From: Hyphococcus sp.
GTDB taxonomy: Bacteria > Pseudomonadota > Alphaproteobacteria > Caulobacterales > Parvularculaceae
NCBI GenBank assembly: GCA_021776335.1
Contig: JAJFGB010000009.1
Coordinates: 1-64,000, forward strand
DNA length: 64,000 nucleotides
Direction of reading: 5' to 3'
Numbering within the stretch: the stretch's first letter is position 1; every line of letters begins with the position of its first letter. The position numbers and the translations under genes are program-made. A model generated the notes under the pieces. That model had not been told where the DNA came from. It did no database searches and worked only from the letters and a program-made list of their open reading frames with translations. This document shows, piece by piece, positions 55,040 through 64,000 of the stretch.

Positions 55040-56320
55040 ATGAATTGCGAACGAGGTCTAGGTGCGCTAATTCCTAAGGCTCAAGAAGGGTCAGCGGACG
55101 ACGTCATGGTAAAATTCGGGGGTATTATAGACCGCGCACTTCGGGGCGGCAGGCGGGCCAGTGACAGCCACGCGATCAACGGTTCACCGCTTTTGGATCT
55201 GGGCGAGATGTTGCCGCGCGCACCAAGGAAAATTGATCAACGCGCAGCTCGTCGCCTCATCGCTGGAAAACGCGTTTTGGTTACCGGCGCGGGTGGGACG
55301 ATTGGCTCGGAACTTTGCCGTCAAATCTCCTCCTTCGAACCAGAGCATCTGGCGCTGGTCGATAATGCCGAGTTTGCCCTTTACCAGATTGACCTGGAAT
55401 TGAAGGAGGCGGGGCGCGGGCCGTTCATTTCCTCTGATTTGACGGATGTTTGCCGGCCTGAACATCTAAGGCGTGTATTTGACAGAACCCGCCCGGAAGT
55501 CGTTTTGCACGCTGCAGCGTTCAAGCATGTGCCAATTGTTGAAGAAAACCGTTGCGCTGGCGCCCTGACAAACGTGTTTGGGGCTAAGAACGTATTTGAC
55601 ACCGCTATCGAAAATGAGGCGGAGACGGTTGTTTTTATTTCCACCGACAAAGCCGTCAATCCGACCAGTTTCATGGGCGCTACAAAGCGCATCGCCGAAC
55701 TTTATGCGCAGGCGCAGGACGTTGCCCAGAACAAGACGCGTTTCGTTACTGTTCGCTTCGGAAATGTTTTGGGCTCTACGGGGTCCGTTGCGCCTCTTTT
55801 TAAACGTCAAATCGAACGCGGCGGTCCGGTCACTGTTACCCATCCGGAGATCCTGCGGTTTTTTATGACCACGCGCGAGGCTGTCCAGCTGGTATTACAG
55901 TCAGCAAGTCTCGACAGCGCTGAGGAAATGATCGTTACCCATGACGGCAGGGTCTTTGTTCTGGATATGGGCGAGCCGGTGAAAATTCTCGAACTCGCGA
56001 AGAGGATGATCGAGGCTTATGGGCTGAAGCCGGGGGAAGATATAGAAATACGGTTTACGGGACTGCGCGCAGGCGAAAAGCTGTTTGAGGAAATCTTTTT
56101 AGATACAGACAAGCTGATTAAAACGGGCGCTGACGGTGTTTTGCTTGCATCACCGGCAATGATCGATTTGCCATTGCTCAATCCCCGCCTTAGCGATGTG
56201 ATCAAATACGCGAAGGATGGAAATCAGGATGCGCTTGATGAAGCGGTGCACCATCTTGTGCCGGAATTTAGCGCGCCTCAATCTGACACTTCGCGTGAGC
56301 ACAAGCGGTCGAATCAATAG
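55040..56320 (+). CDS. CapD/FlaA1-type NDP-sugar 4,6-dehydratase without membrane domain
   Basis: 426 residues from the ATG at 55040; a TTG at 55016 and an ATG at 55106 are alternatives. The first 75 residues are polar and of unknown role. NAD-binding motif TGAGGTIG (82-89), then LHAAAFKHVPIVEENR, VFISTDKAVNPTSFMGATKR with the M-G-x-x-K catalytic set of this family, VRFGNVLGSTGSV and FTGLRAGEKLFEE. It modifies UDP-GlcNAc-type sugars for surface polysaccharides. Full CapD proteins carry four N-terminal membrane helices; these are missing, while the linker before the fold is kept. It sits between the heparinase gene and purH, where most relatives have no gene. Confidence 0.85.
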   Translation: MNCERGLGALIPKAQEGSADDVMVKFGGIIDRALRGGRRASDSHAINGSPLLDLGEMLPRAPRKIDQRAARRLIAGKRVLVTGAGGTIGSELCRQISSFEPEHLALVDNAEFALYQIDLELKEAGRGPFISSDLTDVCRPEHLRRVFDRTRPEVVLHAAAFKHVPIVEENRCAGALTNVFGAKNVFDTAIENEAETVVFISTDKAVNPTSFMGATKRIAELYAQAQDVAQNKTRFVTVRFGNVLGSTGSVAPLFKRQIERGGPVTVTHPEILRFFMTTREAVQLVLQSASLDSAEEMIVTHDGRVFVLDMGEPVKILELAKRMIEAYGLKPGEDIEIRFTGLRAGEKLFEEIFLDTDKLIKTGADGVLLASPAMIDLPLLNPRLSDVIKYAKDGNQDALDEAVHHLVPEFSAPQSDTSREHKRSNQ

Positions 56321-56388
56321 CATATAATATATAGGTTTTGTCGCTCGCTATTGCGGCGACGCCAATTGTCCTGATGACGGAGTTTAAT

Positions 56389-57972
56389 ATGACCGACGAG
56401 CGCCCGGTTCGCCGCGCTTTAATTTCAGTGTCTGACAAGAACGGCATTGTGGCCTTCGCGGGTCGTTTAATCGCCTCGGACATCGAGCTGATCTCGACCG
56501 GGGGCACGGCGCAGGCGCTTCGGGATGCGGGGCTGGCGGTCCGGGATGTGTCGGACGTGACAGAGTTTCCGGAAATGATGGATGGACGGATAAAGACGCT
56601 TCACCCACGCGTGCATGGCGGGCTCCTATCCTTACGTGACAATGCGGAACATCAACGCTCAATGGCTGATCACGGGATCGTCGATATCGATTTGCTGATC
56701 GTCAATTTATACCCCTTCGAGCAAACAGTCGCCAAGGGCGCCGGCTATGATGAATGTGTTGAAAATATTGATATTGGCGGGCCTGCCATGATCCGGGCGG
56801 CGGCAAAAAATCACCGTTTTGTCGGCGTTATCACTGATCCCGCGGATTATGATTTGGTTGCGGATGAATTGGAGTGTGGCGGCGCGCTGTCGATTGAGAC
56901 AAAGCGCGGCCTTGCCGCCAAAGCCTATGCAAAAACGGCGGCCTATGACGCGGCAATTGGCGCCTGGTTCAGAAGTCAGACAGGTGAGGCGCTTACAAAA
57001 GATCTCAGCTTTTCCGGCGAGCGCCAAAGCGAATTGCGATATGGTGAGAATCCGCATCAGCAGGCGGCGTTTTATCGGTCCGGTGTTGCTCGTTGCGGCG
57101 TCGCGACAGCGCGCCAGATCCAGGGCAAAGAACTTTCATATAACAATCTGAACGACACTGATGCGGCGTATGAGTTAATTGCCGAATTCGATCCGGCGAC
57201 GCCTGCGGTAGCTATCATAAAACACGCCAACCCCAGCGGTGCCGCCGCGGCGGCTGATCTGGCGACGGCATATGAGTTTGCGTTGCGCTGCGATCCGGTA
57301 TCCGCATTTGGTGGAATTGTAGCACTCAATCAAAAACTCACCGGCCCGGTCGCTGAAATGATCGTCCGGGTGTTTACTGAAGTTGTTATTGCGCCGGATA
57401 TTGATGAGGCAGCGCTCGAGATATTTTCGAAAAAGAAAAACCTCAGGCTTTTGATCGCCGGGGGCGTTCCTGCCCCGGACATGACAGGGCTTTTTGTGAA
57501 GCCTCTTGCGGGAGGATTTCTTGCTCAAACGCGCGACAACAAGATTACCAATCGGTCGGACCTTAAAATTGTTTCAAAAAGGCAACCAACTGAACGCGAA
57601 CTTGACGACATGTTGTTCGCTTTCAAAGTCGCCAAGCATGTCAAATCAAATGCCATTGTCTATGTTCGGGACAGGGCGACAGTTGGCGTTGGCGCAGGAC
57701 AGATGAGCCGGCTCGATTCGAGCCGCATCGCCGCGCAAAAAGCGATCGATGCCGCACAAGCATGCGGCGCCGAAGCGCCGCTAACCGAAGGGTCAGTTGT
57801 CGCATCGGATGCATTTTTTCCGTTTGCCGATGGCCTGCTAACGGCGGCGAAAGCCGGCGCGACGGCAGTCATTCAACCGGGAGGCTCGATGCGTGATGAT
57901 GAGGTTATCGCCGCGGCGGATGAGGCGGGGCTTGCGATGGTATTTACCGGCGTCCGGCATTTTAGACATTAA
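56389..57972 (+). CDS. purH: Bifunctional AICAR formyltransferase / IMP cyclohydrolase
   Basis: 527 residues. N-terminal MGS-like cyclohydrolase domain ([53 protein letters not shown] in parts) and C-terminal formyltransferase with [47 protein letters not shown] and [10 protein letters not shown]. It carries out the last two steps of IMP synthesis. The ATG at 56389 follows CGGAG. Confidence 0.98.
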   Translation: MTDERPVRRALISVSDKNGIVAFAGRLIASDIELISTGGTAQALRDAGLAVRDVSDVTEFPEMMDGRIKTLHPRVHGGLLSLRDNAEHQRSMADHGIVDIDLLIVNLYPFEQTVAKGAGYDECVENIDIGGPAMIRAAAKNHRFVGVITDPADYDLVADELECGGALSIETKRGLAAKAYAKTAAYDAAIGAWFRSQTGEALTKDLSFSGERQSELRYGENPHQQAAFYRSGVARCGVATARQIQGKELSYNNLNDTDAAYELIAEFDPATPAVAIIKHANPSGAAAAADLATAYEFALRCDPVSAFGGIVALNQKLTGPVAEMIVRVFTEVVIAPDIDEAALEIFSKKKNLRLLIAGGVPAPDMTGLFVKPLAGGFLAQTRDNKITNRSDLKIVSKRQPTERELDDMLFAFKVAKHVKSNAIVYVRDRATVGVGAGQMSRLDSSRIAAQKAIDAAQACGAEAPLTEGSVVASDAFFPFADGLLTAAKAGATAVIQPGGSMRDDEVIAAADEAGLAMVFTGVRHFRH

Positions 57973-58016
57973 GCGGTGACGTGAAAAAGCCGGAGCTGCG
58001 TTTCGCTTGGCGCGCT

Positions 58017-58175
58017 GGCGCATTTCCGAAAAAGTGTGACGCGGTTTTCCGATAAGAAATACGCTTGGATACTAATCTGGGGTGTTTCCCGCGCGCGAAG
58101 GCGCGCTAAACAATATCTTGACCGCATTCGCGGTCGGGAACGATAAACCGGGAACCACTTTATCTCGGAAACGCC
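58017..58175. repeat. Hairpin-rich intergenic repeat between purH and the glutamate dehydrogenase gene
   Basis: Outer arms form an imperfect inverted repeat: left from 58017 (TTTCCGAAAAAGTG then CGGTTTTCCG) and right, read on the minus strand from 58175 (TTTCCGAGATAAAGTG then CCCGGTTTATCG). Inside lie two perfect hairpins, GCGCGC-GAAG-GCGCGC (58091-58106) and GACCGC-ATTC-GCGGTC (58120-58135). The arms resemble the CATTTCCGAAAAGTG-type intergenic repeats common in Rhizobiales. The region may double as a two-way terminator for the convergent genes. Confidence 0.7.
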
Positions 58176-61100
58176 CTAGAAGTCGATTGCCTCATCTGCG
58201 AGTTCGTCGAGTTTTCGTGCAAGCAGTGTGAATTTACCGACACTGACCGGGCCGGTAAGGTCAAGCTCGCCGGCTGTCGCATCGAATCGCGCGATTGCTT
58301 CTGCGCCAATCTCACCCCATCTTGCAATAACCTTGTCGACCCATTTGGAGGGTGCGCCTTTTGGCTCATCACCTGCGAAGGATATAATTCTTTGGGTCAG
58401 GACGCGTTGCCGGGTTCCCAAATCTTCAATGATCTGTCGCATCGCCACTTTATCAAAGTGATCGCTTGGCGGATCGCGCCGTGCTCTGTCTCGAAGCGCA
58501 TCAATTTTGAACATTCGGCCGACAGCGAAAAAGACGCCGCCCACACCGGGATTCGACCAGCCGGTTTCAGCCGCCAAATCTACAATATCAAATGCATATT
58601 CGAGAGCCGGGATCGATGCAGCCTCGCGCGCAATTGATTTGGGCGCCTTTAATCCAATCCAGCGTTCATAGCGCTCTTCAAGCATATTTGCGGCGTCGGC
58701 CGGTAAAATATCCGGCAAGGCTTTTTTGAACTGAGCAACTGGCGCCTGGTATTTTGCGATAATGGCTTTCAAGCCGCTGCGAATTAGGGCGTCTCTGGAT
58801 TTTGTGTCGCTCAGAAGGTGGAACACCTGCTCGCGAAGAAGCGTTGCCGCTTCGAGATATAGTGCGGTTTGCAGTGACGCGGGGGCCTTGTTGTCAAGCG
58901 CGTCAACTGAAGTGGCAAAATCATTAAGGTTATAAATCCGGCGCGCAGCTTCATAAGCGAGTGATACTGTTGGAAAATCCGCGCCGGTCGTTTCGACTGC
59001 GCGTTGTGCAAAGCTGACGCCGCACGTGTCGACCATTTCATTTGAAAGCCGCGTTGCGATAATTTCCTTGCGCAGGCGATGAGATATAATCGACCTGGTG
59101 AATTCATGAACGGGATCCGGGAAATAGGAAAACAACTCTGATTCGAAAATCGGATCATCAGGCGCATCCGAAGAGACAAGCTCATCAAAGAGCCACAATT
59201 TTGCATAGGCTAACAATACGGAAAGATTCGGCCGTGACAGCCCGATATTTTGTTGCCGGAGCAGATTGATGCCTTCCGCGTCCGGTAAATATTCAAGCGC
59301 TCGATCCAGCCTGCCTTCGCGTTCCAATGTTGCCATAAATCGAGCATGGATATCGAGGTCGGCCGGCGCTGTCGCTTCCATCTGTGTGATGGCGCGGGTC
59401 TGGTCGTAATTATGGCGCAGCACATGATCAGCCACATCATCAGTCATTGAGGCGAGAAGCTCGTTGCGCTCCTCAGATTTCAATTCTGCTTTCTCGATTG
59501 CATTCGACAACAGAATTTTGATGTTCACTTCATGGTCGGAAGAATCAACACCGGCTGAATTATCGATTGCATCTGTATTGATGCGGCCGCCCTTATGCGC
59601 GAATTCGATACGCGCCATTTGCGTCAATCCAAGATTGGCGCCTTCGCCGATAACTTGTGCGCCGCTTTCGCAACCATTTATCCGAACAGCGTCATTTGCA
59701 CGATCTCCAACGCGCCAGTTTTCCTCTGCTTCGGCTTTGAAATAGGTGCCGATGCCGCCCAGCCAGAAAAGCTCAACCGGCGCTTTCAAAATAGCGCGGA
59801 TCAACTCATTCGGCGCAAGTTTTTCATTGCTGATATTCAGAAGGGTCTTGATTTCCGGCGTCAATTTTATGGATTTTGCGCTGCGTTTGAAAACGCCACC
59901 GCCGTCGGAAATCAGATCCTTGTTATAGTCGTTCCAAGAGCTGCGCGGTATTTCGAAAAGCCGTTTGCGCTCCTTATATGACGCCGCAGGGTTGGGATCA
60001 GGGTCAATAAAAATATCGCGATGATCAAAGGCAGCGATGAGCTTTGTTTTCGTTGAAAGCAACATGCCGTTACCGAATACGTCGCCCGACATGTCGCCAA
60101 CACCAGCCGCAGTAAAGGGTTCTGATTGGATGTCTTTACCCATTTCGCGAAAATGGCGTTTGACGGCTTCCCATGCGCCGCGAGCCGTGATGCCCATCAC
60201 TTTGTGATCATAGCCGACGGACCCGCCGGATGCGAAAGCATCATCAAGCCAGAATCCATATTCGGCGGAGACAGCGTTGGCGGTGTCGGAAAACTGCGCT
60301 GTTCCCTTGTCCGCAGCAACGACAAGATACGGGTCCGGCTCGTCCCATCGGACGACCTGTGGAGGCGGCGTCACTTTGCCTTGAACAATATTATCAGTGA
60401 GATCGAGCAAGCCGCGAATGAAGATTTTATATGCTTCCCGGCCTTCTTCATAAATCGCGCTGCGATCACCGCCTTCTGGCAATTGTTTCGGATAGAAACC
60501 GCCTTTTGACCCATTCGGCACGATGACCGCGTTTTTTACGCGCTGGGCTTTGACAAGCCCCAAAACTTCCGTGCGAAAATCTTCCCGCCGATCCGACCAG
60601 CGCAAACCACCGCGCGCCACCGGGCCAAAGCGCAAATGCACCCCGTCCACACGCGGGCCTGAAACAAATATTTCTCGATATGGCCGCGGCTTAGGCAGCT
60701 CATCAATGCGCTGACTGTCAATCTTGAAAGAAATATATGGCTTCAAGTCGCCATTATCCTGGCGCTGGTAGTAGTTCGTTCTTGTGGTGGCGGTGAAAAG
60801 ATTTGAAAAACGGCGGATGATTTTGTCTTCGTCGAGACTTTCGACATCGTTCAGGCTTTCGGTGATTTTGCGCTCGGCTTTTTCGACTTCTGCAAGCCGT
60901 TGTTTGGAATCTGCGGCGCCATCCGGATTGAATCGAGTATGAAATGCAGCAATCAAATCGCGGGCGAGGAGCGGATGGTTTGAAACAGCTTCTACAATAT
61001 AGCTCTGAGAATACTGAAAACCCGCCTGCATATGATGTTTTGCAGCGGCTCGTAGCAACCAAGCCTCGCGCCAGTTGATGCCAGCGGTCAAGACCAGGGC

Positions 61101-63077
61101 GTTAAAGCCGTCATCTTCGGTTTGCCCTTCCAGTACAGCGCGGATTGTGTCTTCAAACGCGGTTTTGACTTCATCAAGGACGATCTCGCGTCCCTTTTCT
61201 TGTTCGGTGTGAAAATCATGGATCCAAAGTGTTCCGGTTTCCGGAGTGCCGAACGGCGTCACCTGGTACCCGGCCTCCTGAATGACCTTCAGCCCCAAAT
61301 TTTCAATTGTCGGAATGAGCTTGGACAACGGCATTGGCTCGCCGTGTTTGTAAATCTTGAGACGAACGATGTCGTGCGCATCGGCCGGATGTCGATAAGC
61401 GCGCAATGCAAGCGATTTATCGGAGAGGGCCTCAAGGGCTGCAATGTCAGCAAGTGTTTCGGCAAGTGATGATCGGTCCTTATACCCGGCCCGAAATGCT
61501 TTTTCGTATTTGGAAAATAGAATCGCCGGAACGGCGCCGCTATGTGCATCACGCATAGCCTCAAGCAGATCATCGCTCCAGTTTCGACAAATTACACGGA
61601 TTTGACGAGTGAGCTCGGTGAGGCCAGGGCCTTCCGGGGCGTTTTGATCAATGCTGATGACAAAATGAACGCGCACGAGCGCAGCGTCGCCGAAAAATGG
61701 CGAGAAAGATAATACTTCGCCGCCAAATGTAGTCGCAAGAAGTGATCCAATTTGCTCGCGCACATCAGAATTGAAACGATCGCGTGGGATATAAACCAAT
61801 GCTGATATAAATCTGTCAAACCGACCGCGCCGGAGAAAGATCTTTACGCGAGGTCGTTTGTAAAGCCGCAATATTCCAAGGCTGATCTCTCGCAGGGTCT
61901 CGAGATCGATCTGGAATAGTTCGTCACGCGGGAAGGTCTCAAGAATATTGATGAGCGCCTTTTCATTGTGGCCGCCCGGTGTGAATGCAGTCGTCTCAAT
62001 GAGTGACTTTACCTTTGACCTGATCAGCGGAACGTCAGTCGCCCGTCTGTTATAGGCGTCAGCTGTGAACAAGCCGACGAAACGCTGCTCGCCGGTCAGT
62101 TTTCCATCGAGTGAAAATGACTTAATGCCCACATAGTCCATATAAACACGGCGATGAACCAGCGACTTTGTATTCGCTTTGGCGACAATAATGGGTTCGC
62201 TTGAATCCAGAAATGCGACAACTGCGGGTGAGAGTTCGCCGCTTTGCTGATATGTCGCATTCAAGACGCGCCGGTTTGGGTCTCTTAAAATGCCTAAATC
62301 ATGCTCAGGGTCATGTTCGAATTGGATGGCGTCATCGCTTTTGGAATAACTGAACTGACGGACGCCAAGAAATGCAAAACGATTATCCCACAGCCATTTG
62401 AGAAATTCGACAGCGTCTCTTCGCTCTTCGCCCCGGACGCCGGCCATTTGCGATTTTTCCAACTGCGTAATACACGCGGCGAGGCGTGCGCGCATTGGTT
62501 CCCAGTCGGCGACGGCAATAGCGACATCATCGAGGACCGCCTCTAGTTCTGCGTAAAGAACGTCAAGCTCGCCGTCCCCTACAGGAGGGTCCATTTCTGC
62601 ATGAATCATCGATTCGCGAATGTGGGTGGCCTCGCCCGTCGCGTCGCGTTTGCCCGTCGCGTTGCGAGCGACATCGACAACCACATTAGAGAAAAAAGAA
62701 ACAGGTTTGCCGACATCCGAAAGCGCCGCAGACAATGAATCGACGAGGAAGGGTTTGTCTTCGGTGACGATATCAAGGACCAGCCGTTTTTCGGTCCAGT
62801 CTTTTCCGTCCTCGATACGCAGATTTATTTTGCTTTCGCCGATTTTGCGGGATTGAGCGTTTTTCCAAGCATGTGCAGCGCGATTAAGCAGTGATTGTGG
62901 CTCAGACCAGATTTTATCTTCGCCGGTGGCATAGAGCACCAATTGCTTTAGGTAGCTCGCATAGGCTTTCGCTGGCTCGCCCGTTTCGTCGAAATCGCCG
63001 CTTTTTTTCTTTTTCGCTAGATCGATAACCTGTTGCAGGACCTGATCGTCGATATGTGTCTGGAAGCCCTCTGGCAT
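58176..63077 (-). CDS. gdhB: NAD-specific glutamate dehydrogenase, 180-kDa class
   Basis: 1633 residues, typical for GDH-180. A long N-terminal regulatory region (about 1-700, ACT-like segments such as KRLVLDIVTEDKPFLVDSL in part) precedes the catalytic domain with GPVARGGLRWSDRREDFRTEV and PNGSKGGFYPKQL (substrate Lys) and a nucleotide-binding part with VGDMSGDVFGNGML. The C-terminus is a further helical region. It deaminates glutamate to 2-oxoglutarate with NAD for amino-acid catabolism. No frameshift or stop interrupts it. Confidence 0.96.
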   Translation of the reverse strand: MPEGFQTHIDDQVLQQVIDLAKKKKSGDFDETGEPAKAYASYLKQLVLYATGEDKIWSEPQSLLNRAAHAWKNAQSRKIGESKINLRIEDGKDWTEKRLVLDIVTEDKPFLVDSLSAALSDVGKPVSFFSNVVVDVARNATGKRDATGEATHIRESMIHAEMDPPVGDGELDVLYAELEAVLDDVAIAVADWEPMRARLAACITQLEKSQMAGVRGEERRDAVEFLKWLWDNRFAFLGVRQFSYSKSDDAIQFEHDPEHDLGILRDPNRRVLNATYQQSGELSPAVVAFLDSSEPIIVAKANTKSLVHRRVYMDYVGIKSFSLDGKLTGEQRFVGLFTADAYNRRATDVPLIRSKVKSLIETTAFTPGGHNEKALINILETFPRDELFQIDLETLREISLGILRLYKRPRVKIFLRRGRFDRFISALVYIPRDRFNSDVREQIGSLLATTFGGEVLSFSPFFGDAALVRVHFVISIDQNAPEGPGLTELTRQIRVICRNWSDDLLEAMRDAHSGAVPAILFSKYEKAFRAGYKDRSSLAETLADIAALEALSDKSLALRAYRHPADAHDIVRLKIYKHGEPMPLSKLIPTIENLGLKVIQEAGYQVTPFGTPETGTLWIHDFHTEQEKGREIVLDEVKTAFEDTIRAVLEGQTEDDGFNALVLTAGINWREAWLLRAAAKHHMQAGFQYSQSYIVEAVSNHPLLARDLIAAFHTRFNPDGAADSKQRLAEVEKAERKITESLNDVESLDEDKIIRRFSNLFTATTRTNYYQRQDNGDLKPYISFKIDSQRIDELPKPRPYREIFVSGPRVDGVHLRFGPVARGGLRWSDRREDFRTEVLGLVKAQRVKNAVIVPNGSKGGFYPKQLPEGGDRSAIYEEGREAYKIFIRGLLDLTDNIVQGKVTPPPQVVRWDEPDPYLVVAADKGTAQFSDTANAVSAEYGFWLDDAFASGGSVGYDHKVMGITARGAWEAVKRHFREMGKDIQSEPFTAAGVGDMSGDVFGNGMLLSTKTKLIAAFDHRDIFIDPDPNPAASYKERKRLFEIPRSSWNDYNKDLISDGGGVFKRSAKSIKLTPEIKTLLNISNEKLAPNELIRAILKAPVELFWLGGIGTYFKAEAEENWRVGDRANDAVRINGCESGAQVIGEGANLGLTQMARIEFAHKGGRINTDAIDNSAGVDSSDHEVNIKILLSNAIEKAELKSEERNELLASMTDDVADHVLRHNYDQTRAITQMEATAPADLDIHARFMATLEREGRLDRALEYLPDAEGINLLRQQNIGLSRPNLSVLLAYAKLWLFDELVSSDAPDDPIFESELFSYFPDPVHEFTRSIISHRLRKEIIATRLSNEMVDTCGVSFAQRAVETTGADFPTVSLAYEAARRIYNLNDFATSVDALDNKAPASLQTALYLEAATLLREQVFHLLSDTKSRDALIRSGLKAIIAKYQAPVAQFKKALPDILPADAANMLEERYERWIGLKAPKSIAREAASIPALEYAFDIVDLAAETGWSNPGVGGVFFAVGRMFKIDALRDRARRDPPSDHFDKVAMRQIIEDLGTRQRVLTQRIISFAGDEPKGAPSKWVDKVIARWGEIGAEAIARFDATAGELDLTGPVSVGKFTLLARKLDELADEAIDF

Positions 63078-63306
63078 CTCATTCCCATCGCTACATTGGC
63101 TCTATTTCCGCCGTATTAGCGTGAAGGGTTTGACATTGTCTAATGAATTGCGGGCGAATTCGGCAAAATCCCTATGCCGGTCAAGTTGGGGACCGGTCCG
63201 ATGCCGCTAATCTAGAAGCTGGTTGGCGACGAATGTAACGAGGCCGTGGTCAAAAGCGACCAGATGCTCACATGGCCCTGAATACATAAAACAGCGAAAA
63301 CTTGTC

Positions 63307-63942
63307 CTAGAGCGCTGTCTTCGCAGAGATGCTGTGTGGTGCTCGGCTACCTGGATTATTGGCGCTGCGGCTGGAAATTTCGCGTCTCACAAAGGTCGTT
63401 CGCGGGTGCTGTCTTGCCGCTTTAGCCCGAACGAAATGGCTGACCGCGTAAACACTGGTCGTACATACCAGCGCCGCCGCAAGTCCCGCGGCAAACAGGG
63501 CTGCATCGCCTGACCGGACACCAGCTAAAACCGTAAAAATAGCGCCAGGCGCGGCGAATGCCGCGGCGCTTGCCATATGGGCAGTATGGAGCATCGCCGC
63601 GCCTGAGGCGGCGAGCAACGTCAAAACGGTGATTTGCAGGACCATCGGTTGCGGCGCTCCTGCGGGGGCGAGCAGGATGGGGCCGCTCGCCAGGATAACG
63701 CCGAGCACGCTCAGGCAGGACGTATAAGATGCGCGCCATCTGAACGGTCGAGAGGTAATTGCGTTGCCGGAACGGAACTGATTACGCAAATGTCGGCACA
63801 CCCACAGGGCGCAAAGCGACATGGCTGCCCACGCAGCAGCGCGTGCCGGATAGCCCCTGCCGACTGTGACGGCAAGATAGATGCTGACCCCGGCCACGAG
63901 AGCCAGACCGGTTGCGCTTTGGCGCGACAGCATATCGATCAA
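63307..63942 (-). CDS. Membrane protein, possibly extending past the window edge
   Basis: At least 211 residues with about six hydrophobic segments. A TTG at 63942 and ATG at 63933 exist, but neither has a ribosome site. The frame remains open to base 64000 and encodes a basic stretch (RHRDRRRPLSRAARLHLIDML), so the real start may lie outside. The helix pattern resembles the membrane N-terminus of GGDEF or histidine-kinase proteins, but no output domain follows before the stop at 63307. It may be a truncated sensor or a plain membrane protein; function unknown. Confidence 0.45.
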   Translation of the reverse strand: MIDMLSRQSATGLALVAGVSIYLAVTVGRGYPARAAAWAAMSLCALWVCRHLRNQFRSGNAITSRPFRWRASYTSCLSVLGVILASGPILLAPAGAPQPMVLQITVLTLLAASGAAMLHTAHMASAAAFAAPGAIFTVLAGVRSGDAALFAAGLAAALVCTTSVYAVSHFVRAKAARQHPRTTFVRREISSRSANNPGSRAPHSISAKTAL

Positions 63943-64000
63943 ATGGAGCCTTGCGGCGCGTGAAAGTGGCCGGCGACGGTCACGATGCCGCGCATCAGGC

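Overview
The window reads as ordinary chromosomal DNA from an aerobic, Gram-negative alphaproteobacterium. Markers: 5-aminolevulinate synthase (C4 heme route), an NAD-glutamate dehydrogenase of about 180 kDa, an alphaproteobacterial heme A synthase, a CarD protein, an LdtR-like regulator, and the block bamE-like / cytochrome bc1 chaperone / DUF177 / plsX / fabH / ihfA / merR / tRNA-Pro. Family-level placement (a Parvularcula- or Hyphomonas-like marine bacterium) is a guess from gene style. No phage, insertion sequence, CRISPR array or origin was found.

Layout. 0-4 kb: the front of an exported amidohydrolase, a LysR regulator divergent from a secreted cupin, a DUF1330 protein, tRNA-Arg(CCT), and a Tat-signal orphan facing a tiny XRE regulator across an 18-bp inverted repeat. 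4-12 kb: a coupled operon of alpha-2-macroglobulin, penicillin-binding protein 1C and an apparently inactive nuclease-fold protein. 12-18 kb: CarD with a histone-H1-like tail, 7Fe ferredoxin, TerB-like protein, S4 RNA-binding protein and Suv3-like helicase, all on the minus strand. 18-25 kb: truncated hemoglobin, hybrid histidine kinase, rpmB, a VUT-type transporter, then heme genes hemB and hemA around an LdtR/MarR regulator. 25-33.5 kb: glyA-nrdR-nusB-thiL, the convergent BamE-like gene, and the lipid/IHF block ending in tRNA-Pro.

34-43 kb: a small membrane protein, DUF2842, heme A synthase, an arylsulfotransferase-like protein, a lipoprotein pair (metallo-beta-lactamase fold and phytase-like propeller), a TPR protein with seven in-phase 47-residue repeats, and rplM-rpsI with a strong terminator. 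43-50.5 kb: a minus-strand accessory block of ECF sigma factor, FecR anti-sigma, subtilisin-type autotransporter lipoprotein and STN-domain TonB receptor. It looks like a cell-surface signalling and uptake system and is the best candidate for a poorly described system here. 50.6-64 kb: aldo/keto reductase, a small membrane protein, rpe, a heparinase-family protein, a CapD-like dehydratase lacking its membrane domain, purH, a hairpin-rich intergenic repeat, the large NAD-glutamate dehydrogenase, and a membrane protein running to or over the right edge.

All calls come from reading the sequence and translations by eye. No database search was run, so family names rest on recognised motifs, length and gene order.
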